Under the pieces are notes generated by a model. The model ran no database searches, was not told the DNA's origin, and saw nothing but the letters and a program-made list of their open reading frames with translations. The translations under genes were made by a program, and so were the position numbers. Shown in pieces: positions 9,430 to 17,550 of a stretch of 64,000 nucleotides of DNA. How positions within the stretch are numbered: position 1 is the stretch's first letter; each line of letters begins with the position of its first letter. Origin of the DNA: an uncultured Sphingobacteriaceae bacterium (GTDB taxonomy: Bacteria; Bacteroidota; Bacteroidia; Sphingobacteriales; Sphingobacteriaceae); the NCBI GenBank assembly GCA_946887045.1, contig CAMPKC010000014.1, positions 1 to 64,000 of the forward strand, in the 5' to 3' direction.

Positions 9430-10578
9430 TTATTCTGCCAGGCGAATACCTGTGTATTGCCAGCGTAAGTATGGGTGAAAGAAATTGCGGTAGCTTGCAC
9501 GGCTATGCCCCGGAGATGTAACTTCCGACGCGCCTCTAAGAACCATTTGATTTACCATAAATTTGCCATTGTATTCTCCAAGGGCACCTTCTTCTTTTTT
9601 ATATCCGGGGTAGGGAAGATACGCGCTTTCTGTCCACTCCCAGCGTTTTCCCCAATTGAGCTTCCCGGAGGCAGCCTCCCATTCGAATTCTGTAGGGAGT
9701 CGCTTTCCAAGCCAGTCGGCAAAAGCATGGGCTTCGTAATAGCTTATGTGACAAAGCGGAGCCTCTTTGTCCAACGGTTTTAATCCATTTAATGTGTATT
9801 GATGCCACTCATCATTGATAAAATACCAATATAACGGTGCTTTGATTTGATTGTGTTTCACCCATTCCCATCCCTCCAGGTGCCAGTGTTTAAAATTTTG
9901 ATAACCAGAGTCTTGTATAAACTCAAGATACTCTCGATTAGTCACCAGGGCGGTACTTATTTTGTAGCTATTTAAAAATACCCTGTGTCTTCCCGATTCA
10001 TTGTCAAAAGAAAAATCTTCACCCTCAAATCCTATTTGATAAATACCTTCCGGGATTCCGATCATTCCTGATACTTCATTGCTGCCCGTTGTCGAAAACT
10101 GCGTTTCATCGTAGACTGGGAACAAAGGATTGTGACCCAGAATGTATTTTATATCTGTATATAGAAGTTCCTGATGTTGCTGTTCATGGTTTAACCCGAG
10201 GACAACAAGTTCAATTAATTTTTCGTCGTTTTCTTCATTTTGTAAAAGGACTCTCATATGTTCGTCCACATATTTGCGGTATTGATAAATGTCATCTACT
10301 GTAGGGCGGCTTAGGTTGCCCCGATCGGTTCTTATTACCCGGTTACCGATGGTTTCATAATAGCTGTTAAATACAAAGTTGTAGTTTGTATCGAACTCTA
10401 CATAGTCCTGTTGATGAGGTTTTAAAACAAAAGTTTCAAAAAACCATGCAGTGTGACCCAGATGCCATTTCGGTGGACTCACATCAACTATCGGTTGTAC
10501 GACGTAGTCTTCAGTTTTTAGAGGCGAACAGATTTTTTCTGTAAGAGCTCTTACTTCGTTATATTTATCTAGAAGCAT
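9430..10578 (-). CDS. egtB: Ergothioneine sulfoxide synthase EgtB
   Basis: A non-heme iron enzyme that joins hercynine to a thiol with oxygen. The N-terminal DinB-like part holds the probable iron ligands: the histidine of WHLGHTAWFFE and the HxxxH of NHEQQHQEL. The C-terminal part is a formylglycine-generating-enzyme-like domain ending LRWQYTGIRLAE. I place the start at the ATG at 10578 (382 residues) because similarity begins there (MLLDKYNEVRALTE); an in-frame upstream ATG at 10701 would add 41 unlikely residues. A GGAGG lies about 17 bases before the chosen start, which is rather far. No egtA, egtC or egtE is seen, so cysteine rather than gamma-glutamylcysteine may be the thiol donor; this is inference. 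Confidence 0.9.
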   Translation of the reverse strand: MLLDKYNEVRALTEKICSPLKTEDYVVQPIVDVSPPKWHLGHTAWFFETFVLKPHQQDYVEFDTNYNFVFNSYYETIGNRVIRTDRGNLSRPTVDDIYQYRKYVDEHMRVLLQNEENDEKLIELVVLGLNHEQQHQELLYTDIKYILGHNPLFPVYDETQFSTTGSNEVSGMIGIPEGIYQIGFEGEDFSFDNESGRHRVFLNSYKISTALVTNREYLEFIQDSGYQNFKHWHLEGWEWVKHNQIKAPLYWYFINDEWHQYTLNGLKPLDKEAPLCHISYYEAHAFADWLGKRLPTEFEWEAASGKLNWGKRWEWTESAYLPYPGYKKEEGALGEYNGKFMVNQMVLRGASEVTSPGHSRASYRNFFHPYLRWQYTGIRLAE

Positions 10579-10667
10579 AATTAGATAATATAAAACCTCC
10601 CGATGGTAAATTGTTTTGAATGTAGATGTTTTAACCGGTCTTTGCTGAATCTCCCAAAAGGGTTTTA

Positions 10668-10675
10668 TACTTTTG
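10668..10675 (+). promoter_or_regulatory. Bacteroidota-type -7 promoter element
   Basis: The sequence TACTTTTG matches the TAnnTTTG element used by the primary sigma factor of Bacteroidota. A TTTG at 10641-10644 could be the -33 part, but the 23-base gap is a little long. It would start transcription about 40 bases before the cystathionine gamma-synthase/lyase gene. The site overlaps the non-coding upstream region of egtB. Confidence 0.45.
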
Positions 10676-10724
10676 ATGATTAAAAGGTTGTGTGCCTTCA
10701 ATGTTTAAATAAAAGATCTCACAT

Positions 10725-11867
10725 ATGAAATTTGGAACCAAAGCTATTCACGCAGGACAGGAACCTGATCCAACCACTGGTGCTGTAATGACACCGATAT
10801 ATCAAACATCTACTTATTGGCAAAAATCGCCAGGCGAGCACAAAGGCTTTGAATATTCCCGCGGAACCAACCCTACTCGTAAGGCTCTTGAAGATTGTTT
10901 GGCAGCACTCGAGAATGCAAAATTCGGCTTGGCTTTTTCGAGTGGGATGGGGGCAACAGATGCCGTTATGAAATTACTGCGCCCTGGCGATGAAGTAATA
11001 ACCGGTAACGATTTGTATGGTGGTTCGTTCAGGATGTTCACCAAAATATTCGCCAATTATGGCATCAAATTCCATTTTGCGAATTTCGCAATTCCAACAT
11101 CTATTGAACAGATAATCAACGATAAAACTAAGCTTATATGGATAGAAACTCCAACTAATCCCACCATGCAGATTGTGGATATTGCAGCCGTTGCGAAAAT
11201 CGCCGGAGAGCGCAATATTTTGCTTGCTGTCGATAATACTTTCGCCTCACCATACCTGCAAAACCCTATCGATCTGGGAGCTGATATTGTGATGCACTCG
11301 GTGACCAAATATTTGGGTGGGCATTCAGATGTAGTTATGGGAGCTTTGATGCTAAACGATGAAGCGCTGTACAAACGCTTGTGGTTTATTTACAATGCAT
11401 GCGGCGCGACTCCAGGACCGATGGATAGTTTCCTGGTTTTAAGAGGAATTAAAACACTGCATTTGAGAATGAAGGCACACTGTGAAAATGGCCGTCAGAT
11501 AGCTCAGTTTTTGAAAACGCATCCTGCGATAGATAAAATTTATTGGCCAGGTTTTGAAGATCATCCAAACCATACCATAGCTAAAAATCAAATGAGGGAT
11601 TTTGGAGGGATGATTTCATTTACCCTTAAAGATGCAGATTTAAAAAAGACATTTGAGGTTGCATCGAGATTCAAACTCTTCACGCTCGCCGAGTCGCTGG
11701 GAGGGGTCGAGTCGTTAATTAATCATCCCGTGAGCATGACCCATGGGTCTATTCCAAAAGAGGCCAGAGATGCCGTGGGAGTGACCGATAACTTGCTACG
11801 TCTGAGCGTTGGAGTAGAGGATATTGAAGATCTTCTTGATGATTTAAAACAAGCTCTGAGCCTTTGA
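10725..11867 (+). CDS. Trans-sulfuration PLP enzyme (cystathionine gamma-synthase/lyase)
   Basis: A 380-residue Cys/Met-metabolism PLP enzyme. Family motifs are YSRGTNPTRKALE near the start, the cofactor-contacting VDNTFASPYLQNP, and the Schiff-base lysine in SVTKYLGGHSD (Lys195). SLGGVESLINHP near the C-terminus is typical. Members make or cleave cystathionine in methionine and cysteine metabolism; synthase and lyase cannot be told apart by eye. It is divergent from egtB. Because ergothioneine synthesis needs a PLP C-S lyase (EgtE) and none is seen, this neighbour is a possible but unproven substitute. Confidence 0.9.
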   Translation: MKFGTKAIHAGQEPDPTTGAVMTPIYQTSTYWQKSPGEHKGFEYSRGTNPTRKALEDCLAALENAKFGLAFSSGMGATDAVMKLLRPGDEVITGNDLYGGSFRMFTKIFANYGIKFHFANFAIPTSIEQIINDKTKLIWIETPTNPTMQIVDIAAVAKIAGERNILLAVDNTFASPYLQNPIDLGADIVMHSVTKYLGGHSDVVMGALMLNDEALYKRLWFIYNACGATPGPMDSFLVLRGIKTLHLRMKAHCENGRQIAQFLKTHPAIDKIYWPGFEDHPNHTIAKNQMRDFGGMISFTLKDADLKKTFEVASRFKLFTLAESLGGVESLINHPVSMTHGSIPKEARDAVGVTDNLLRLSVGVEDIEDLLDDLKQALSL

Positions 11868-11915
11868 CCCAGAAATTCTCTGATTCTTCGCTGAAGATGT
11901 GTTTAGGTTCTGTCT

Positions 11916-11953
11916 CAAAAAAAAATGCGACCCTTTTTTCGATAGGGTCGCAT
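11916..11953 (-). terminator. Intrinsic terminator of the universal stress protein gene
   Basis: The arms ATGCGACCC (11925-11933) and GGGTCGCAT (11945-11953) form a perfect 9-bp stem. On the minus strand the stem is followed by about nine T residues (A tract at 11916-11924). It lies 25 bases past the stop of the minus-strand usp gene. Confidence 0.85.
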
Positions 11954-11978
11954 ATGTTAGAGCTTTAAGTTCCTGCTC

Positions 11979-12464
11979 TTATTTTTTCTCCGCCTCAGCA
12001 TCCTTGTTGGGGATTATTAATACCGGGCATTTTGCTCTTCTTACCACTTTCTCTGCAACGCTTCCTGAAAGGAAATGATCGAATCCGGTTCTTCCATGCG
12101 TGCCCAAAATAATTATATCAGCATTCCATTCGTCTGCAGTTAGCAATATTTCATCTTTGGGATGGCCCATTTTATGAAAAGTATACACGGTCAACTCTTC
12201 TCCGATTGATTCTGCGATCTTATTTAAAAGTTTTTTGCTTGCATCCTCTTGTGCATGAACCATTTCGGGCATCATAATAGGAGGCTCGTTAAGCAATGGA
12301 TCCGCTACATAGGGCGTAGCAACGGGAACTTCATTCACATGTAATAATGCAATCTCGGCACCCAGTGTTTTCGCTAAATCCACACCATAACTTGTTGCTC
12401 GTTCAGAGTACTGACTGTCTTCGACGGCAATTAAGATTTTTTGAATTTGATTAAACGTTTTCAT
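11979..12464 (-). CDS. Universal stress protein (UspA family)
   Basis: A 161-residue single-domain Usp protein. It starts with a core strand ending in IAVEDSQYSERA and ends with the ATP-binding loop GTHGRTGFDHFLSGSVAEKV followed by RAKCPVLIIP, that is Gly-x2-Gly-x9-Gly-Ser. Proteins with this loop normally bind ATP and act in stress or starvation adaptation in the cytoplasm. The C-terminal tail is Lys/Glu-rich. It stands alone, with a strong terminator behind it. Confidence 0.93.
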   Translation of the reverse strand: MKTFNQIQKILIAVEDSQYSERATSYGVDLAKTLGAEIALLHVNEVPVATPYVADPLLNEPPIMMPEMVHAQEDASKKLLNKIAESIGEELTVYTFHKMGHPKDEILLTADEWNADIIILGTHGRTGFDHFLSGSVAEKVVRRAKCPVLIIPNKDAEAEKK

Positions 12465-12573
12465 TATTTGGATATGTAATACAGGCTGGTTTCATTTCTA
12501 TTAAAACAATAAAGTAAAAGGTAAGTTTTTTTATTTCTTGAATCTAATCAATTTTCTTTGATTTGTATTTAAT

Positions 12574-13353
12574 ATGACTAAATACGGTATTTGCAATTTA
12601 TCCATTGTTCCAATAAGGTCTGAAGCATCCGACAAAAGTGAAATTTTAACTCAGTTGCTCTTTGGTGATTGTTTCGAGATTTTGCAGGTTACAGAAAAGT
12701 GGACTTTCATTAAAACATGCTTCGACGAATATCAGGGCTGGATTGACAGTAAGCAATACACATCTTCGAAAAGCCGTTTGACAGAAGACGGAACAAAAGG
12801 TGCAATTCTCGGTTTGGGCATTAATCATGAGGTCGTTAAACTGTCTACTGGCGAAAAACTGCATTTGCTTGCGGGGAGTAGTATTCCTGAGATGAGAGAC
12901 AGAAAATTTTTTCTCGGAAATGAAGAGTATCAGCTGCTATCCGATTCATTGCTTCCCCGCTCGGTGGATTTTGACAGCTTCGTGGTAGAATATGCAAGAT
13001 TTTATCTGGGAGCACCGTATTTATGGGGAGGGAAAACCTTATTTGGAATCGATTGCTCCGGATTAACGCAGATAGTTTTTAAAATGCTCGGCAAAAAGTT
13101 GCTCCGGGATGCCTGGCAACAAGCGGAACAAGGTGAGATAGTAAACTTTTTACAGGAAGCTAAAGCTGGTGATCTGGCTTTTTTCGATAATGAAGAAGGT
13201 CGTGTTGTTCATGTAGGTATAATGCTGGATGATCAGCACATTATTCATGCTTCGGGAAGAGTGAAAATTGATCCAATAGACGGACAAGGTATTTACAGTC
13301 TCGACTTAAAACGGCATACACATAAATTGAGAATTATAAAGAGAATTAGCTAG
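12574..13353 (+). CDS. NlpC/P60 cysteine peptidase with SH3-like N-domain
   Basis: A 259-residue protein. The first 120 residues form SH3-like domains (SIVPIRSEASDKSEILTQLL), which usually bind cell-wall peptides. The C-terminal NlpC/P60 domain has the catalytic cysteine in GIDCSGLTQ (Cys161), the histidine in RVVHVGIM (His213) and a third polar residue near IIHASG. This architecture matches YkfC-type dipeptidyl-peptidase VI enzymes that cut muropeptides between gamma-D-Glu and a diamino acid. No signal peptide is seen, so it probably recycles peptides in the cytoplasm. Confidence 0.88.
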   Translation: MTKYGICNLSIVPIRSEASDKSEILTQLLFGDCFEILQVTEKWTFIKTCFDEYQGWIDSKQYTSSKSRLTEDGTKGAILGLGINHEVVKLSTGEKLHLLAGSSIPEMRDRKFFLGNEEYQLLSDSLLPRSVDFDSFVVEYARFYLGAPYLWGGKTLFGIDCSGLTQIVFKMLGKKLLRDAWQQAEQGEIVNFLQEAKAGDLAFFDNEEGRVVHVGIMLDDQHIIHASGRVKIDPIDGQGIYSLDLKRHTHKLRIIKRIS

Positions 13354-13362
13354 GGTCGGAAA

Positions 13363-14274
13363 TTAAAACTGAACATCCCAAACCATAACCCGGGTATCAT
13401 CACCTACGGAAATCAACAACTCGGTAGAATTTTCCCAGCAGATTTTATTAACTGAATGGCTATGCGATTCCATGCCTTTTTCACGACTAATTACTTTCCT
13501 TAATCTAAACGTTTCGGCATCCCATATTTTTATGCTTTTATCACGACTACAGGTTGCAAAATAGGGCTTTGTGGGATGAAATTTTATATCGTAAATAGCG
13601 AACATGTGAGCCACCAAGTTCTCTTTTATGGAAAAGTCGGCAAGGTTCCACACTATTAGTTTTGCATCTCTGCTGCCCGATAAAAGGTATTGTCCATCTG
13701 ATGAAAATGCTATTGATGTTATAGGTAAAGAGTGTTCCTTTAATTCAGTTATGAAAGAATAATCCTCCAGGCTGTAAATACGAATACTATTGTCCTTACA
13801 ACCAAAAGCAATTATTTTCTCGTCCTTACTGATGGCGATACATCGGACGGTAAGTTCGGAAACCTTAAAATTATATAGTAATTTGAAGGCTGTTAAATCA
13901 ATTACAGAGATTGTTCCATCTTCAGAGGCAGCTAAAAGTTCTTTTTTACGATTAACCGAAGCCAGGTCGAATATCGGTAATCTATGCTGATCTAATTGTG
14001 CTATTATTTTTTGTTCGGTAAAATCAAATAAGCTGATTGTTCCGCTCCTTTCACCCACAGCCAGCACAGGAGCGCATTCAGGAGCATGCAAGGAATAAAC
14101 CGAGCTTTTAACAGGCATAAGAACCTTTATAAAAGACATGGTTTTCAGACTCCATTCAACGACACCTTTATCGTTTCCGCCCGTAAAAATTATTCCCGGT
14201 TTTTGAGAAGATTCAAGAGCATAAACAGGATTCTGGTGACCAGACAGGAAAGCTGCTTGTTTAACCTCAACCAT
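13363..14274 (-). CDS. WD40 repeat protein
   Basis: A 303-residue protein made of about seven WD40 repeats, which would form one beta-propeller. Examples of repeat ends are FIFTGGNDKGVVEWSL, LLSGSRDAKLIVWNLA, FATCSRDKSIKIWDA and ISVGDDTRVMVWDV. No signal peptide or enzyme domain is present, so it is likely a cytoplasmic scaffold. It begins 8 bases after the hisIE stop on the same strand and is probably the last gene of the histidine transcript. A role in histidine synthesis is not known; its link may only be transcriptional. Confidence 0.88.
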   Translation of the reverse strand: MVEVKQAAFLSGHQNPVYALESSQKPGIIFTGGNDKGVVEWSLKTMSFIKVLMPVKSSVYSLHAPECAPVLAVGERSGTISLFDFTEQKIIAQLDQHRLPIFDLASVNRKKELLAASEDGTISVIDLTAFKLLYNFKVSELTVRCIAISKDEKIIAFGCKDNSIRIYSLEDYSFITELKEHSLPITSIAFSSDGQYLLSGSRDAKLIVWNLADFSIKENLVAHMFAIYDIKFHPTKPYFATCSRDKSIKIWDAETFRLRKVISREKGMESHSHSVNKICWENSTELLISVGDDTRVMVWDVQF

Positions 14275-14282
14275 TATTTTAC

Positions 14283-14870
14283 CTACTGATGTCTGCTCTC
14301 AAGATTTTTGGCAAGAGTTTCAAGACTGATGTTTTTCTCTCTTAATAATACAAGTAAGTGAAACAGTAAATCTGACGATTCATTTATGAAATCATGTTCT
14401 GTTTCATTTAAAGCTGCGATTACTGTTTCTACACCCTCTTCACCAACTTTTTGTGCTATTTTGTTCAGGCCTTTAGAACGGAGTCTGTTTACATACGATC
14501 CCTCAACCGGATTTGCATAACGATCTTTTACAATCTCTTCGAGTTTGAAGATGAAGTTTTGGTTGAATTCTGTTTTAAAACAGCTTCTTGAGCCTGTGTG
14601 GCATGTTGGCCCTATTGGCTGAACTTTAATAAGAAGAGTGTCGTTATCGCAGTCAATGCTTATATTTTTAACTAACAAAAAGTTTCCGCTTTCTTCGCCT
14701 TTTGTCCATAAACGGTTTTTGGTGCGCGAAAAAAAAGTCACCTTACCTTCCGACTGAGTTTTGTTGAATGCTTCCTCATTCATATACCCAAGCATCAGCA
14801 CTTCTAATGTTTGCTCATCTTGTATTACAACCGGAACCAATCCGTCAGATTTTAAAAAATCAATAGTCAT
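14283..14870 (-). CDS. hisIE: Bifunctional phosphoribosyl-AMP cyclohydrolase / phosphoribosyl-ATP pyrophosphatase
   Basis: A 195-residue fusion. The N-terminal HisI part (to about 105) has MLGYMNEEAF, FFSRTKNRLWTKGEESGN and the zinc-binding region PTCHTGSRSCF. The C-terminal HisE part has RYANPVEGSYVNRL and KVGEEGVETVIAA with the metal-binding glutamates. It carries out the second and third steps of histidine synthesis. Its start codon shares one base with the hisF stop (TAATG), so translation is coupled. The fusion is common in Bacteroidota. Confidence 0.95.
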   Translation of the reverse strand: MTIDFLKSDGLVPVVIQDEQTLEVLMLGYMNEEAFNKTQSEGKVTFFSRTKNRLWTKGEESGNFLLVKNISIDCDNDTLLIKVQPIGPTCHTGSRSCFKTEFNQNFIFKLEEIVKDRYANPVEGSYVNRLRSKGLNKIAQKVGEEGVETVIAALNETEHDFINESSDLLFHLLVLLREKNISLETLAKNLESRHQ

Positions 14871-16012
14871 TATAGCCTCACTTCAATATTAAATTTTCTT
14901 AACTCTTCTTTCAGCGAAGGTATAAGGATTTCCCCGTAATGGAAAACAGAGGCAGCCAGGGCCGCGTCAACATTCGTTTTTTCGAAAACATCAATAAAGT
15001 GCTGAACATTTCCGGCGCCGCCTGATGCAATTAAAGGAATGGAGATTGCATCGTTTATTTTCTTTAGTAATGTATTGTCGAAACCTGCTTTTGTGCCATC
15101 ATGATCCATGGAGGTTAAAAGAATTTCTCCTGCTCCGCGTTCTTCAGCTTCTTTGATCCATTTTTCAGTTTCAAACTCTGTAGCAATCCGCCCGCCATTC
15201 AAATGTACAAGGTTTCTGTTTTCAACAAACTTTGTATCAACAGCAACAACCACGAACTGTTTTCCAAAAGCCGCAGCTAACTCATCAATAAAATCAGGAT
15301 TTCTGACAGCTGCAGAATTGATAGAAATCTTATCAGCACCAGCGTTCAGCAAAATTTCTGCATCCGCGATCTCATTAATACCACCACCTATTGTAAAAGG
15401 AATATTAATTTGACGGGCAACTGCTTTAACCAATTCCACCATTGTTTTGCGGCGTTCATGGGTGGCAGTGATATCGAGAAAAACCAACTCATCAGCGCCT
15501 TGCTGAGAGTATTGCCAGGCGAGTTCAACAGGGTCGCCTGCATCACGCAAGTCGACGAAGTTTACACCTTTAACAGTGCGACCGTCTTTTACGTCGAGGC
15601 AGGGGATTATGCGTTTAGCTAATCCCCCCAAGCCCCCTGAAGGGGGAGTTTGCAAAGCGGCTTGAATTGTGTTTAACACTTGTTTGATATTCTTAAATAT
15701 TTGGTCGTTAGTAAAACGTAAAACCCTGACTCCAGAGGACTCCAAATTGTTTTGACGTTCTATATCATTAGCTACGACTTCAGGTAATAAATGAATGGAG
15801 CCGTCTATTTCAATGACTAATTTATGTTTATGGCAATAAAAATCAGCGATATAACAGCTTATTGGATGTTGTCTTCTAAATTTACTGCCTAACTGATTTC
15901 CCCTCAAATGTCCCCAGAGCAACATTTCTGCTGCTGTCATATTATGTCTTAATCTTTCAGCATTTTGAAAGATTATATGGCTTGCCCCTTGAAACATTCT
16001 TTGCTTTGCCAT
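14870..16012 (-). CDS. hisF: DUF559 nuclease-like domain fused to imidazole glycerol phosphate synthase HisF
   Basis: A 380-residue protein where HisF is normally about 250. Residues about 13-120 are a DUF559 (Vsr-like, PD-(D/E)XK) domain: [20 protein letters not shown], then Asp57 in YIADFYC and the pair Glu68/Asp70 in VIEIDGSIH, all three kept. A linker [10 protein letters not shown] (121-130) is encoded by a G/C-rich palindrome. From residue 131 the sequence is a full HisF barrel, with catalytic aspartates in PCLDV (Asp140) and VVAVDTK. HisF makes imidazole glycerol phosphate and AICAR with HisH. At the position of the normal HisF start there is a TTA codon, so no ordinary separate start exists and the fusion is probably translated as one protein. 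Whether the nuclease domain is active is unknown. Confidence 0.9.
   Translation of the reverse strand: MAKQRMFQGASHIIFQNAERLRHNMTAAEMLLWGHLRGNQLGSKFRRQHPISCYIADFYCHKHKLVIEIDGSIHLLPEVVANDIERQNNLESSGVRVLRFTNDQIFKNIKQVLNTIQAALQTPPSGGLGGLAKRIIPCLDVKDGRTVKGVNFVDLRDAGDPVELAWQYSQQGADELVFLDITATHERRKTMVELVKAVARQINIPFTIGGGINEIADAEILLNAGADKISINSAAVRNPDFIDELAAAFGKQFVVVAVDTKFVENRNLVHLNGGRIATEFETEKWIKEAEERGAGEILLTSMDHDGTKAGFDNTLLKKINDAISIPLIASGGAGNVQHFIDVFEKTNVDAALAASVFHYGEILIPSLKEELRKFNIEVRL
15621..15658 (+). repeat. Repeat copy A: G/C-rich palindrome encoding the DUF559-HisF linker
   Basis: It reads AATCCCCCCAAGCCCCCTGA then AGGGGGAGTTTGCAAAGC, with an internal stem CCCCCT/AGGGGG. On the minus strand it encodes [10 protein letters not shown], joining the DUF559 domain to HisF. 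Copy B lies in inverted orientation 412 bases away on the other side of the DUF559 coding part. Confidence 0.8.
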
Positions 16013-16070
16013 TTACATGGTTTATTCCAACGTCCTTCGGTGGTTCGTTAGTAATTTTGCTATGAACGTT

Positions 16071-16095
16071 TGCATTCCCCCTTTAGGGGATAGGG
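16071..16095 (-). repeat. Repeat copy B: inverted partner of copy A, abutting the hisA stop
   Basis: The plus strand reads TGCATTCCCCCTTTAGGGGA then TAGGG. Its reverse complement matches the right half of copy A (CCCC, short loop, GGGGGA, then TGCAAA). It begins directly after the hisA stop codon and precedes the ATG of the DUF559-HisF gene. Confidence 0.7.
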
Positions 16096-16845
16096 CTAGA
16101 ATGAAATCAAAGATTTCAAGTTCCAGTCTTTAATTTCTTCAATCGAAACCCGGTTTTCGTATATGGCTTTACCAACCACACAAGCTTCAACTTTAATATC
16201 ATTTAGTGCTTCGATATCAGCCATAGAGCTAATTCCGCCCGAAGCAATTAATTTGATAAAAGGAGAGTGGTCTAATAGTTTTTGATACAGCTCAATACCG
16301 GCTCCTCCAAGTTTACCGTCTTTGTTTATGTCGGTACACAGAAAGCGGAAAAAGCCAAGGTTAAGGCAGCGGTCAACATAATCCATTAATTTGATAGGTG
16401 AACTTTCCATCCATCCTGAATATTTGATAACTTCATCCAATACATCAATAGCGACTACTATTTGATCTGAACATTGTTCTTTACCGCAAAGCGTTTCACT
16501 AAGTGAAGGGAGGAAATCAGGATTAGTTAATGCCTGAGTACCAACGATAACACGATGAATACCTGCATCGATAAGCTCTTTTACTTTTTCAATACTTCTT
16601 ACACCGCCACCGTATTGAACTTTCATTTCGGTTTTTCGGATGATATTGAAAAGATATTCCTGATTGCTGAAATCACCCTTAGCTCCATTAAGGTCGATGA
16701 TATGAACAAACTCGGTACCATTTGACTGGTACTTCTCAATCATTTCTTCAAGTGTTACGTCGTATAGAGTAGCCTGATCGTAATCGCCCTCTCTCAAACG
16801 TACAACTTTTTTGTCAAGAATGTCAATTGCCGGAATTATGTACAT
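16096..16845 (-). CDS. hisA: Phosphoribosyl-formimino-AICAR ribotide isomerase HisA
   Basis: A 249-residue (beta/alpha)8 isomerase, normal length. It starts MYIIPAIDILDKKVVRLREG, with the catalytic aspartate in AIDI, and has the phosphate-binding motifs VQYGGGVRS and LIASGGISS plus the second aspartate region FLCTDINKDG. It performs the Amadori-type isomerisation, the fourth step of histidine synthesis. It lies 6 bases after hisH. Its stop codon is followed immediately by repeat copy B. Confidence 0.96.
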   Translation of the reverse strand: MYIIPAIDILDKKVVRLREGDYDQATLYDVTLEEMIEKYQSNGTEFVHIIDLNGAKGDFSNQEYLFNIIRKTEMKVQYGGGVRSIEKVKELIDAGIHRVIVGTQALTNPDFLPSLSETLCGKEQCSDQIVVAIDVLDEVIKYSGWMESSPIKLMDYVDRCLNLGFFRFLCTDINKDGKLGGAGIELYQKLLDHSPFIKLIASGGISSMADIEALNDIKVEACVVGKAIYENRVSIEEIKDWNLKSLISF

Positions 16846-16851
16846 GGTTTC

Positions 16852-17520
16852 TTAAATTAATGAAAAGTTTTTTAATATTTGTTCGCCAGCCTCTCCGGAT
16901 TTTTCGGGATGAAACTGAACACCGTAATAATTATCTTTTTTTAACGCTGCTGAAAACTTAATTCCGTAGTCAGCCGAAGCGAGTGTAAAATTAAGATTAA
17001 ATTCTATAAAATAGGAATGTACGAAATAGAAGTACGTTTCTTTACTTATGCCTTTAAATAATTCATTATCAGATATTGAACTAACTTTGTTCCAACCAGT
17101 ATGGGGGACTTTAAGTTTTAAATTATCTGAAAAAAGGCAGGTTTTAACAGGAGCGATGCCCAGAAGGGTAGAATTTCCCTCCTCAGAGGATTGAGTAAGC
17201 AGTTGCATCCCGACGCATATCCCTAAAACGGGTTTTTTAGTGGCAAGTATTTTTTCAACCATTCCACTTTCCTGAAGCTTCTGCATCGCTGCGCCTGCAT
17301 GTCCAACGCCCGGTATTATATATCGATCAAATTTATCGAACTCCTCCGGCGAGTTTATCATTTCATACGAAATGTTCTGCCTGTCCAGAGCTGCAGTTAA
17401 TGAAAATATATTTCCAGCACCGTAGTTTACAATACCAATCCCCCCGCTGCGCGCAAGGCCAGCACTTCCCTTTAAAGGGAGAGTTTGGGTGCTTAATTGA
17501 TCTCGAGTATTTTGACTCAT
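16852..17520 (-). CDS. hisH: Imidazole glycerol phosphate synthase subunit HisH with repeat-derived N-extension
   Basis: The glutaminase subunit that delivers ammonia to HisF. The triad is visible: Cys in GICVGMQLL, and His and Glu in GVQFHPEKSGE. The normal start would be at GIGIVNYGAGN, but here about 27 extra residues precede it, including QTLPLKGSAGLARSGG, which is encoded by repeat copy C. The codon at the usual start position is ATT and no ATG or GTG is close, so the extension is probably translated from ATG 17518-17520. The same repeat in the same frame gives [10 protein letters not shown] in front of HisF. Confidence 0.92.
   Translation of the reverse strand: MSQNTRDQLSTQTLPLKGSAGLARSGGIGIVNYGAGNIFSLTAALDRQNISYEMINSPEEFDKFDRYIIPGVGHAGAAMQKLQESGMVEKILATKKPVLGICVGMQLLTQSSEEGNSTLLGIAPVKTCLFSDNLKLKVPHTGWNKVSSISDNELFKGISKETYFYFVHSYFIEFNLNFTLASADYGIKFSAALKKDNYYGVQFHPEKSGEAGEQILKNFSLI
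17437..17492 (+). repeat. Repeat copy C, encoding the HisH N-terminal extension
   Basis: It starts AATCCCCCC like copy A, has a divergent middle, then TTCCCTTTAAAGGGAGAGTTT, corresponding to the CCCCCTGAAGGGGGAGTTT part of copy A. On the minus strand it is read in the same frame as copy A (QTLPLKG versus QTPPSGG). Confidence 0.7.
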
Positions 17521-17550
17521 TATTTAATAAGTTATCAGTTTTGCATTTAC

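Larger units (their letters stand above)
15621..16095 (-). mobile_element. Putative inverted-repeat element carrying a DUF559 domain
   Basis: This 475-base segment sits exactly between the hisA stop codon and the second codon of the HisF barrel. It is bounded by inverted copies A and B of one G/C-rich palindromic repeat and holds a short leader and the DUF559 coding sequence. A second, shorter segment with the same ends (copies C and D) lies between hisB and hisH. The bounded structure suggests a nuclease-bearing cassette that inserted at a gene junction. Mobility is inference; no target-site duplication is clear. Confidence 0.5.

Noticed and set aside
10579..10701. Longer EgtB starting at 10701
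   Set aside because: The extra 41 residues do not resemble EgtB, and the family start pattern begins at the ATG at 10578.
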